From: Streptomyces sp. SLBN-31 | GTDB lineage: Bacteria > Actinomycetota > Actinomycetes > Streptomycetales > Streptomycetaceae | NCBI RefSeq assembly: GCF_006715395.1 | Contig: NZ_VFNC01000001.1 | Location: 3,348,001 to 3,412,000 of the forward strand | Reading direction: 5' to 3' | Length of the DNA: 64,000 bases | Part shown: positions 41,808-49,059 of the stretch, one piece after another | How positions within the stretch are numbered: position 1 is the stretch's first letter | How the letters are laid out: every line of letters starts with the position of its first letter | Position numbers and translations under genes: made by a program | The notes under the pieces: model-generated | The model's database searches: none | Told to the model about the DNA's origin: nothing | Seen by the model: the letters and a program-made list of their open reading frames with translations, nothing else

Positions 41808-43391
41808 GTGATACGTAAGGCAATCGTCGCTGTGATCCTGGCGGGCGGCATCGCGGCAGCCGTCGCCGCGGTCGGACTCTCGCCCTGGTGGTGCCTGGCC
41901 GCCGTACCCCTGTGTCTGTTGGGGCTGGTCGGCTTGGCCGACCTGGTGCAGCGGGAGCACTCCGTACTGCGCAACTATCCCGTCCTGGGGCACGCCCGCT
42001 TCCTCATGGAGCGGATCCGCCCCGAGCTCCAGCAGTACTTCATCGAGCGGAACTACGACGGGCGCCCCTTCGACCGGGACGTGCGCAGCATCGTCTACGA
42101 GCGGGCGAAGGGCACCGACGCCGAACAGCCCTACGGCACCGAACGGGACGTCTACCAGCCCGGCTACGAGTTCCTGGTGCCCTCGATGGCACCCTGCCCG
42201 GTGCCCGGGACACCGCCGAGGGTCCGCATCGGCGGCCCGGACTGCGGCCGCCCGTACGACATGGCGCTGCTGAACGTGTCGGCGATGAGCTTCGGCTCGC
42301 TGTCGGCGAACGCCGTTCTCGCCCTCAACGGAGGTGCCGCAGCCGGGGGTTTCGCCCACGACACCGGTGAGGGCGGCCTGTCGGAGTACCACCTGCGGCC
42401 GGGCGGAGACCTGGTGTGGGAGATCGGCACCGGATACTTCGGCTGCCGCACCCCCGAAGGCGACTTCGATCCCGGCGAGTTCGCCGACAAGGCGGCCCAC
42501 GACCACGTCAGGTGCGTGTCCCTGAAGTTGTCGCAGGGCGCCAAGCCGGGCATCGGCGGGGTCCTGCCGGGAGCGAAGGTCAACGGCGAGATAGCGAAGG
42601 TGCGGGACGTTCCCGAAGGGAAGACGGTGATCTCACCGCCGTACCACAGGGTGTTCTCCACCCCGCGCGAACTCGTCCGGTTCATCGCGCGGATGCGGGA
42701 GCTGTCCGGTGGCAAGCCGACGGGGTTCAAACTGTGCGTCGGCTCGCGCCGGCAGTTCCTCGCCGTGTGCAAGGCCATGCTGGCCGAGGGCACGGCCCCC
42801 GACTTCATCATCGTGGACGGCGGCGAAGGCGGCACCGGCGCCGCGCCCCTGGAGTTCGCCGACCATGTGGGCGCCCCGCTGACCGAGGGGCTGCTGACCG
42901 TGCACAACGCCCTCGTCGGCACCGGACTGCGCGACCGCGTCCGGATCGGCGCGAGCGGCAAGATCGCCACCGGCACCGATCTGGTCAAGCGTCTGGTGCA
43001 GGGCGCCGACTACGGCAACGCGGCACGGGCGATGATGTTCGCCGTCGGCTGCATCCAGGCCCAGCGCTGCCACACCAACACCTGTCCCACCGGGGTGACG
43101 ACACAGGACCCCCGGCGAGCCCGCGCCCTCGACGTGCGCGACAAGACGCCGCGCGTCCAGCGGTTCCAGGAAGCCACCGTGGCGAGCGCCCTGCAGCTCA
43201 TGGCGTCCATGGGCGTGACCGACCCCGCCGACCTGCGCCCGCACATGCTCCGCCGGCGCCTCGACCCCTACACCGAACGCTCCTACGAGGAGCTGTACGA
43301 GTGGCTGGAGCCGGGGCAGTTGCTCGCCGAATCTCCGCAGTCCTGGGCGGCCGACTGGAAGGCCGCCGATCCCGACCACTTCACCGTCTGA
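41808..43391 (+). CDS. FMN-binding glutamate synthase-family protein, membrane-anchored
   Basis: A 527-residue protein with two hydrophobic segments at the N-terminus (about residues 5-40). The rest is the ferredoxin-dependent glutamate synthase (FMN/iron-sulfur) domain: LNVSAMSFGSLSANAVLALN, DTGEGGLSEYH, KLSQGAKPGIGG, VDGGEGGTGAAPLEF, and CIQAQRCHTNTCPTGV with the cysteines for a 3Fe-4S cluster. Stand-alone proteins of this family lack the amidotransferase domain, so the physiological reaction is unclear. The GTG start has GAGGGG directly before it rather than at normal spacing. Followed at 16 bp by the TPP enzyme gene. Confidence 0.82.
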   Translation: MIRKAIVAVILAGGIAAAVAAVGLSPWWCLAAVPLCLLGLVGLADLVQREHSVLRNYPVLGHARFLMERIRPELQQYFIERNYDGRPFDRDVRSIVYERAKGTDAEQPYGTERDVYQPGYEFLVPSMAPCPVPGTPPRVRIGGPDCGRPYDMALLNVSAMSFGSLSANAVLALNGGAAAGGFAHDTGEGGLSEYHLRPGGDLVWEIGTGYFGCRTPEGDFDPGEFADKAAHDHVRCVSLKLSQGAKPGIGGVLPGAKVNGEIAKVRDVPEGKTVISPPYHRVFSTPRELVRFIARMRELSGGKPTGFKLCVGSRRQFLAVCKAMLAEGTAPDFIIVDGGEGGTGAAPLEFADHVGAPLTEGLLTVHNALVGTGLRDRVRIGASGKIATGTDLVKRLVQGADYGNAARAMMFAVGCIQAQRCHTNTCPTGVTTQDPRRARALDVRDKTPRVQRFQEATVASALQLMASMGVTDPADLRPHMLRRRLDPYTERSYEELYEWLEPGQLLAESPQSWAADWKAADPDHFTV

Positions 43392-43407
43392 TCCTGGAGG
43401 AACCATC

Positions 43408-45171
43408 GTGGCCCGTGCCGTCGCCCGCGTGATCGTGGACGCACTGAGCGAACTCGGCGTGCGCCAGGTGTTCGGCGTCGTGGGAGACGCGCTCAACCCG
43501 TTGACGGACGCCGTTCGCACCACCGAGGGCCTGGAGTGGGTGGGCTGCCGGCACGAGGAGGCGGCGGCGTTCGCCGCGAGCGCCCAGTCGCAGCTCTCGG
43601 GCACCCTCGGAGTGTGCATGGGCACCGTCGGACCCGGCTCCGTCCACCTGCTCAACGGGCTGTACGACGCGGCCAAGAGCCACGCCCCCGTCCTGGCGAT
43701 CGCCGGACAGGTGCCGCTGGCCGAACTCGGCACCGACTACTTCCAGGAAGTCGGCAACGACGCCCTCTTCAGCGACGTCGCCGTCTTCCGCGCCACCATC
43801 ACCTCCGCCGACCAGATGCCGCAGATGCTGGAGACGGCCGTACGCCATGCCCTGGGCCGCAAGGGCGTCGCCGTCCTGACCGTCCCGGGCGACCTCTGCG
43901 AACGCGAGCTGAGCACCGACCGCCCGGCCCGGTTCGGGCTCGACGCGCCGCTCAGCCGGCCGGATGAGCTCGCGGTGCGGCACGCCGCCGGCCTCCTGGA
44001 CCGCGCCGAACGGGTCACCCTGCTCGTCGGACGCGGCGCACACGGCGCCCGCGAGGACGTCCTCGCCCTGGCCGACCGGCTGGCCGCGCCCATGGTCCTC
44101 ACCCTCAAGGCCAAGGAGGGCTTCGAAGGCGACGCCAACCCGTTCCAGGTCGGCCAGACGGGCCTCATCGGCAACCCGGCCGCCGCGTCGGCCCTCCAGG
44201 AGGCGGACACCCTGCTGCTCCTGGGCACCGACTTCCCGTACCGGGACTGGTATCCGGAGGGCAAGACCGTCATCCAGGTGGACACCGAGGCAGCCCACAT
44301 CGGACGGCGGGTGCCCGTCGAGGTCGGTCTCGTCGGCGACACCGGCGCCACCGTCCGCGACCTCCTGACCCACCTCTCGGCCGCCCCCGCCGGGGCGGAC
44401 GGCGCCCGGGACCGCTCGCACCTGGACAAGGCCCGTGAACGCTTCGAGCAGTGGCGCGCGGGTCAGGCCCGGCTGGCCGACCCCGCACACGACAAGGGCC
44501 TGCTCGGCCGCATGCGCTCGTCGCTGGACAACCGCACCCACGACATCCGGCCCGAGGCGCTGGCGGCCGTGGTGGACCGGCTGGCCGCCGACGACGCCGT
44601 CTTCACCTCCGACACGGGCATGGCGACGGTCTGGCTCTCGCGCTTCGTCGAGATGCGGGGGGAGCGGCGGCTCATCGGCTCCTACAACCTCGGCTCCATG
44701 GCCAACGCCATGCCGCAGGCGCTCGGCGCACAGTGTCTCGACCGGGAACGGCAGGTCGTGGCCTTCTGCGGAGACGGTGGCCTGAGCATGCTCCTCGGCG
44801 ATCTCATGACGCTGAAGACGCATCGCCTCCCCGTGAAGCTCGTCGTCTTCGACAACCGTCGTCTGGGCATGGTCAAACTGGAGCAGGAACAGGCCGGGCT
44901 GCCGGAGTTCGGCACCGTCCTGGACAACCCCGACTTCGCCGCCGTGGCCACGGCCATGGGCATCACCGGCATCCGCGTCACCGACCCGGGCGACCTGGAG
45001 AAGGCGGTACGCCGGGCCTTCGACACCCCGGGACCGGTATTGCTCGACGTGCTCACCAACCCCGACGAGATCGCCGTACCGGCCAAGCCCACCGTCGAAC
45101 AGGGCTGGGGATTCGCGGTGGCCAAGGTGAAGGAGATCGTCCGCAGTCACGGTGACGACGGCGCGCACTGA
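43408..45171 (+). CDS. thiamine-diphosphate enzyme, pyruvate dehydrogenase (quinone)/oxidase-like
   Basis: A 587-residue protein of the POX/acetolactate synthase group. N-terminal pyrimidine-binding domain with the catalytic glutamate in GCRHEEAAAFAA, the central FAD-binding-like domain (about residues 190-330) and the C-terminal TPP motif GDGGLSMLLGDLMTLKTHRLPVK, split as GDGG...N (here FDNRRLGMVK). FQEV and NLHLxNGLYDA-type blocks follow E. coli PoxB, which oxidises pyruvate to acetate and CO2. The membrane-binding C-terminal helix of PoxB is not obvious. GGAGGA precedes GTG. Likely co-transcribed with the glutamate-synthase-like gene. Confidence 0.85.
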   Translation: MARAVARVIVDALSELGVRQVFGVVGDALNPLTDAVRTTEGLEWVGCRHEEAAAFAASAQSQLSGTLGVCMGTVGPGSVHLLNGLYDAAKSHAPVLAIAGQVPLAELGTDYFQEVGNDALFSDVAVFRATITSADQMPQMLETAVRHALGRKGVAVLTVPGDLCERELSTDRPARFGLDAPLSRPDELAVRHAAGLLDRAERVTLLVGRGAHGAREDVLALADRLAAPMVLTLKAKEGFEGDANPFQVGQTGLIGNPAAASALQEADTLLLLGTDFPYRDWYPEGKTVIQVDTEAAHIGRRVPVEVGLVGDTGATVRDLLTHLSAAPAGADGARDRSHLDKARERFEQWRAGQARLADPAHDKGLLGRMRSSLDNRTHDIRPEALAAVVDRLAADDAVFTSDTGMATVWLSRFVEMRGERRLIGSYNLGSMANAMPQALGAQCLDRERQVVAFCGDGGLSMLLGDLMTLKTHRLPVKLVVFDNRRLGMVKLEQEQAGLPEFGTVLDNPDFAAVATAMGITGIRVTDPGDLEKAVRRAFDTPGPVLLDVLTNPDEIAVPAKPTVEQGWGFAVAKVKEIVRSHGDDGAH

Positions 45172-45276
45172 ACCGGATGCCCTGGTGCGTTCGGGGCCGT
45201 CCGGGGCAGTCCGATTTAGAAAGTGGCGTCTTTGGGGACACGTAGCTGCGTGGTCTCGATGACGTGAGGCGGTGAC

Positions 45277-46503
45277 GTGCAGGTGAGCGACGCCGTGCGT
45301 CGGTCGCCCCGACATCCGGGTGCGGACCCAGGAGCCGGTCGCGGTGCGAGCCGCGGCCCGCGGCGGATGCGGTACGTCGTGCTCGGCAGCCGGCCGGCCC
45401 GTGGCGTCGGGACGGTGGCCCGGGCGCGCCGGGCGGCCGTCGAAGTGCGGCGCCCCGGGGACGGTGTGGCCGTGCACCACGGGCTGAAGGTGGGCGCCGC
45501 GTACGCGTGGCGGCTGCTGGTGCTCGGGGCGGCCGTGTACGCGGGCTTCGTGATCCTGGGACGTCTGCAGCTGGTCGCGGTGGCGTTGTTCCTCGCCCTG
45601 GTCGTGACCTCCGTACTGCGTCCCCTCGCCGATCTCCTGGCGCGCCGGCTGCCCAGGTCCCTGGCAGTGGTGGTCAGTGTCCTGGGCAGCCTGATGGCGG
45701 TCCTCGGTCTGCTGGCGCTGGTCGGCGAACTGGTGGCCAGGGAGTGGGACCGGCTCGGGCGGGAGTTCAGCGGGGGTGTCGGGCGCATCGAGCGGTGGCT
45801 GCAGGGGCCGCCCTTCCATGTGAGTCCCACGGTGATGTCGGACCTTCAGGGCAAGCTGAACACCTTCGTCTCCGAGCACCGCTCCACACTGATCAGCAGC
45901 GCGGTGAGCGGGGCGGGACGGCTCGTGGAGGTGCTGACCGCAGGGGTGCTCGCGCTGTTCTGCTCCCTGTTCTTCATCCATTCCGGCGACCGGTTCTGGA
46001 GCTGGTTCCAGGAGTGGCTGCCGCAGCCGGCCCGGGACCCGTGGAGCCGTGCGGGCCGTGCGGCCTGGCGGACCTTCGCCGGGTACACGCGGGGGATCGT
46101 CATCGTGGCGGCCACCAACGCGGTGCTGGTCGGAGTCGCCCTGTTCGTGCTGCGGGTGCCGCTGGCCCTGCCGCTGACGCTGCTGGAGTTCTTCGCCGCG
46201 TTCGTCCCGCTGGTGGGATCGCCCGTCGCGCTGGGCGTGGCCACGGTGGTCGCCCTCGCCTCGCGCGGGCCGGTCATCGCGCTCGTGGTCCTCGCGCTGA
46301 TCGTCATCGTCGGCCAGATCGAGGGCCATGTACTGCATCCGCTGGTGATGAGCTGGGCGGTCCGGCTGCACCCGGTCGTCGTGGCCGTCTCCGTCATCGC
46401 CGGGGGCATCCTGGCCGGCGTGGTCGGAGCGGTCGTGGCGGTGCCGATGGTCTCGGTGGCCTGGGCGGTGCACGGCGAACTGCGCGGCCGTCCCGTTCGG
46501 TGA
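45277..46503 (+). CDS. AI-2E (TqsA/PerM)-family membrane transporter
   Basis: A 408-residue protein; a basic 70-residue N-terminus precedes eight hydrophobic segments. The family pattern is present: LALVVTSVLRPLADLL early, a long periplasmic or cytosolic stretch (about residues 150-220), and EFFAAFVPLVGSPVALGVA, QIEGHVLHPLVMSWAVRLHP and GAVVAVPMVSVAWAV near the end. Members export AI-2 or act in ion exchange; the substrate here is unknown. The GTG start at 45277 is uncertain; GTG 45367 or later is possible. Confidence 0.82.
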   Translation: MQVSDAVRRSPRHPGADPGAGRGASRGPRRMRYVVLGSRPARGVGTVARARRAAVEVRRPGDGVAVHHGLKVGAAYAWRLLVLGAAVYAGFVILGRLQLVAVALFLALVVTSVLRPLADLLARRLPRSLAVVVSVLGSLMAVLGLLALVGELVAREWDRLGREFSGGVGRIERWLQGPPFHVSPTVMSDLQGKLNTFVSEHRSTLISSAVSGAGRLVEVLTAGVLALFCSLFFIHSGDRFWSWFQEWLPQPARDPWSRAGRAAWRTFAGYTRGIVIVAATNAVLVGVALFVLRVPLALPLTLLEFFAAFVPLVGSPVALGVATVVALASRGPVIALVVLALIVIVGQIEGHVLHPLVMSWAVRLHPVVVAVSVIAGGILAGVVGAVVAVPMVSVAWAVHGELRGRPVR

Positions 46504-46563
46504 GAGAAGGGTGGACGCCTGGCCGACCGCAGCGCGAGCCGCGGGAGGCACGGGCGGCGGGAT

Positions 46564-46764
46564 TCACGGCCTGGTGCTGGTGTAGCGCACGCCGGGGCCC
46601 CACTGCTCCTGCGCCGCCGCCATGCACCACTGGCACAGCGGGCTGCCGCCGGAGCCGTACTTGTGGGTCTTGCGCTGGCAGGCGGCGCACGGGCCGACCT
46701 TGTCACCGGGGCAGGTGAGCGCGGACGGGTCGGGCTCGCTGACCGGGGGCGGGGGAGTCGTCAT
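46564..46764 (-). CDS. small cysteine-rich zinc-ribbon-like protein
   Basis: A 66-residue protein starting MTTPPPPVSEPDP. Two CxxC pairs, CAAC and CQWC, plus another Cys (CPGDKVGPC) form a probable zinc ribbon in CPGDKVGPCAACQRKTHKYG. Short proteins of this type are frequent in Streptomyces and have no known function. It lies 47 bp behind the DUF6233 gene, and an inverted repeat at 46783-46805 lies in front of its start. Confidence 0.7.
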   Translation of the reverse strand: MTTPPPPVSEPDPSALTCPGDKVGPCAACQRKTHKYGSGGSPLCQWCMAAAQEQWGPGVRYTSTRP

Positions 46765-46782
46765 CGGGAGAGATCCTGTTCT

Positions 46783-46831
46783 GGGCGATAAGTGGTATAT
46801 CGCCCAAAGTTCAGGGTATCGGGCGATATCG
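46783..46831. promoter_or_regulatory. inverted GGCGATA repeats, putative operator
   Basis: GGGCGATA and TATCGCCC form an 8-bp inverted repeat (46783-46805, 7-bp spacer), with a further CGGGCGATATCG at 46820-46831. The cluster is AT-richer than the surroundings and sits directly upstream of the 66-residue protein gene. Confidence 0.55.
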
Positions 46832-47206
46832 TGCTGCGGTCGAAGGGTGACCGGACCTCTCGGGGGATAAGTCCACGACGTCGAGCTGTGCGTCGGGCCG
46901 GCAGTGGGCGCAGGCTCCGAGGCCGGCGGTGAGGAGGCGGCGGGCCTCGTCGCGGCCGACGGGCCGGCGACGGGAGCCGGCCATGTGGCAGTCGCCCGCG
47001 TGCACCTGGACGGGCCGTCGGCCGGTGCCGATGCCGAGCTCGACGATCCACTCCGGTGGCCGCGGCCTTCTGTGCCGGCCGTGTTCGGCCTCGGCCTGCC
47101 GCAGTCGCAGCGCCTCGATCTTCGCGTCGATCCGCGCCAGCCACAGGGCGTGCCAGACGCGCAGGGTGTGCAGGCGTTCCAGGTCGGGCGGCAGGTCATC
47201 GAACAC
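46811..47206 (-). CDS. DUF6233 domain protein
   Basis: A 131-residue soluble protein from GTG 47206. It begins FDDLPPDLERLHTLRVWHAL and continues with ARIDAKIEALRLRQAE, PPEWIVELGIGTGRRPVQVH, GDEARRLL-like and CAHCRPDAQLDVVDL segments, the hallmarks of the Streptomyces DUF6233 family. Conserved cysteine and histidine residues (GDCHMAG, CAHC) could bind metal. Function unknown. Its promoter region is shared with the divergent Y-family polymerase-like gene. Confidence 0.8.
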   Translation of the reverse strand: MFDDLPPDLERLHTLRVWHALWLARIDAKIEALRLRQAEAEHGRHRRPRPPEWIVELGIGTGRRPVQVHAGDCHMAGSRRRPVGRDEARRLLTAGLGACAHCRPDAQLDVVDLSPERSGHPSTAARYRPIP

Positions 47207-47214
47207 ATTTTTGA
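47199..47214. promoter_or_regulatory. imperfect LexA-like box 1
   Basis: TCGAACACATTTTTGA: a perfect TCGAAC left arm and a 4/6 right arm of the actinobacterial TCGAAC-N4-GTTCGA consensus. It overlaps the first codons of the DUF6233 gene. Confidence 0.35.
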
Positions 47215-47253
47215 TTCTATGCTCATGATTCCGTGCTGCGCGTCCTCGCGTGT

Positions 47254-47269
47254 TCGATTTTATGTTCGA
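47254..47269. promoter_or_regulatory. imperfect LexA-like box 2
   Basis: TCGATTTTATGTTCGA: a perfect GTTCGA right arm and a 4/6 left arm, 27 bp before the start of the polymerase-like gene, where SOS control would be sensible. Confidence 0.4.
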
Positions 47270-47295
47270 TAACGTGGTTGTGGGAGGTGAGGGTC

Positions 47296-48294
47296 ATGAC
47301 GAGGGCACACGAGGTGTCGACGGTGATGCATGTGCGCTGCCCGGACGGGCTGGGGGAGGAGGGCTACCGGCAGGTCCTGGAGCAGCTGGCGGAGCTCTCC
47401 CCGGTGGTGCGGGCGCTCCCGCCCGGTGCGGCGCTGGTGGAGCTGAAGGGCGCCCTGCGCTACCACGGCGCGGACGCGCGCCGCCTGGGGGAGATCCTGC
47501 GCGTGCGCACGCTCTCGCGCCTCGGCATCGACCTCCGGATCGGCATCGGCCCCACGATCACCGTGGCCGCCACCGCCTCCGCCCGGGCACCCGGGCCCGG
47601 CGGCGTCCTCGCCGTCGCCCCGGACCAGGTCACCTCCTGGCTGGGCCCGCTGCCGGTCGGTGCACTGCACGGCATCGGCTCGCGTCAGGCCGACGTGTTG
47701 CGTGACTACGGCATCCACAGTGTGGGCCTGCTCGCCGCCGTCGAGCCCGCCACCGTGCAGCGTCTGCTGGGCGGGAAGGCCGGCCGGACGGCGTCGGACC
47801 GGGCCCGCGGCATCGACCCGCGGCCCGTCGTGCCCCGCGAACTGCCCACCACGGCGGCAGTGAGCCGCGCCTTCGACCGCCATGTGCTGGACGGCGCCGA
47901 CGTCCGCGCCGCTCTGCTGGAACTGGTCGTGCGGCTCGGTCTGCTGCTGCGCCGGCGCGACCAGGCCGCCCGAGCCGTGACGCTCACCCTGCGCTTCGCC
48001 GGCGGCGGCCGCTGGGAGCGGACCCGCCGCCTCGCGGAGCCGTCCGCGCACGACGACGACCTGCGGCTGCTCGCCTACCGGCTGATGGATGCGGCCGGTC
48101 TCCAGCGCGGACGGCTGACCGGGCTCGCCCTCAAGGGTGAGGACCTCGTGGACGCCGATCAGGTCGCTACGCAGATCAGCCTCGATGACGCTCGCGAAGC
48201 CCGCTTGGTCGCCGAGGAGGCCGTCGACCGGGTGCGGGAGAAGTACGGGCCCGACGTCATCGGCCCGGCCGCGCTCTTCCGCCACGCCTCCTGA
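47296..48294 (+). CDS. Y-family DNA polymerase-like protein (DinB/ImuB thumb type)
   Basis: A 332-residue protein; GGGAGG about 9 nt before ATG 47296 decides the start. It carries the Y-family palm remnant (LVELKGALRYHGADARRLGE), the helix-hairpin-helix thumb (GALHGIGSRQADVLRDYGIHSVGLLAAV) and a little-finger-like C-terminus. The first catalytic acidic motif of true Y-family polymerases (DxDxFF/Y-type) is missing and the protein starts further in, so it may be catalytically inactive, as ImuB is. A role in damage tolerance is inferred. Confidence 0.8.
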   Translation: MTRAHEVSTVMHVRCPDGLGEEGYRQVLEQLAELSPVVRALPPGAALVELKGALRYHGADARRLGEILRVRTLSRLGIDLRIGIGPTITVAATASARAPGPGGVLAVAPDQVTSWLGPLPVGALHGIGSRQADVLRDYGIHSVGLLAAVEPATVQRLLGGKAGRTASDRARGIDPRPVVPRELPTTAAVSRAFDRHVLDGADVRAALLELVVRLGLLLRRRDQAARAVTLTLRFAGGGRWERTRRLAEPSAHDDDLRLLAYRLMDAAGLQRGRLTGLALKGEDLVDADQVATQISLDDAREARLVAEEAVDRVREKYGPDVIGPAALFRHAS

Positions 48295-48358
48295 CGACAC
48301 CGCTCCGCCGGTGGTGCCACCGGTAACCCGTCCGGCCCGCCCAGTTGACCGCCCATCC

Positions 48359-48420
48359 GGGAAACCCCAGCTCACACCGGGTTTCCCGGCCGCCCCCGGG
48401 ACGGGCAACAGGAAACCCGT
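48359..48420. repeat. GGGTTTCCC motif cluster upstream of the 124-residue secreted protein gene
   Basis: GGGAAACCC (48359-48367), its inverse GGGTTTCCC (48379-48387) and GGAAACCC (48411-48418). The same 9-mer occurs twice at 52959-52978. Confidence 0.5.
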
Positions 48421-48507
48421 CGACCCCGGCAGTGGCCCGGGACAGGCTGATCCCCGTCAGCTCGAAGCACGGCCTGCGACGACGCAGGAGACCCACTAGG
48501 GGGAAAC

Positions 48508-48882
48508 ATGCGCAAGATGTTGAGCGCCGCCGCCGCGTTCGCGACCGCGGCCACGGCAGTGGTGGCGATGAGCGGCGCCGCCCAGGCCGCGCCCGCCGAC
48601 GACTCGTGGGACGGATGCCCGTACGGCGCGGTCTGCATCTACGGCCAGGGAGTGGAACCGACCGACAACCCGCACCCGACCAACGTGTACTACAGCTACG
48701 GCGCCCACAACCTGAGCAACCAGTTCGGCAACCACTGGGTCTACAACAACCAGTACGGCGGCGCCTCCATGAGCCTGTGCAAGGGCTACAACGGCACGAA
48801 CTGCGGCACGCCGATCCCCGAGGGGTACGCCGTCTACGCCGACCTCGGGCCCATCAACTCCATCACCCTCAACCGCCCGTAG
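48508..48882 (+). CDS. small secreted protein, peptidase inhibitor I36-like
   Basis: A 124-residue protein with AGGGGG before the ATG and a Sec signal peptide (about residues 1-27, ending AQAAP). The mature part has four cysteines (DGCPYGAVCIYGQG, LCKGYNGTNC) and aromatic-rich YYSYGAHNL / HWVYNNQYGG segments, similar to the beta/gamma-crystallin-like I36 inhibitor group of Streptomyces. The inhibitory function is not proven. Followed by a strong terminator. Confidence 0.7.
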   Translation: MRKMLSAAAAFATAATAVVAMSGAAQAAPADDSWDGCPYGAVCIYGQGVEPTDNPHPTNVYYSYGAHNLSNQFGNHWVYNNQYGGASMSLCKGYNGTNCGTPIPEGYAVYADLGPINSITLNRP

Positions 48883-48913
48883 CGCGCCCGCGCGCCCTTT
48901 GCCACGGGGGAGC

Positions 48914-48958
48914 GACCGCCGGGACCGGCCCCACACCGGTCCCGGCGGTCCCGTTTTT
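48914..48958 (+). terminator. intrinsic terminator with T-run
   Basis: Perfect 15-bp arms GACCGCCGGGACCGG / CCGGTCCCGGCGGTC, a 7-nt loop, then CCGTTTTT. The clearest canonical terminator of the window. Confidence 0.92.
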
Positions 48959-49059
48959 CGCCACTCCGGGTGAAAGGCTTGGTTCCGTGTCCGACCCCCG
49001 CAGTAATCTGGGCATCCGCCGTCTCACGATCCGGGCAGGCCAGTGCCTAGGGGGACGCC

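Noticed and set aside
43381..46551. A 1056-codon minus-strand open frame across the pyruvate-oxidase and AI-2E genes
   Set aside because: Crosses two well-supported genes of the opposite strand; product is low-complexity H/R/D/G.
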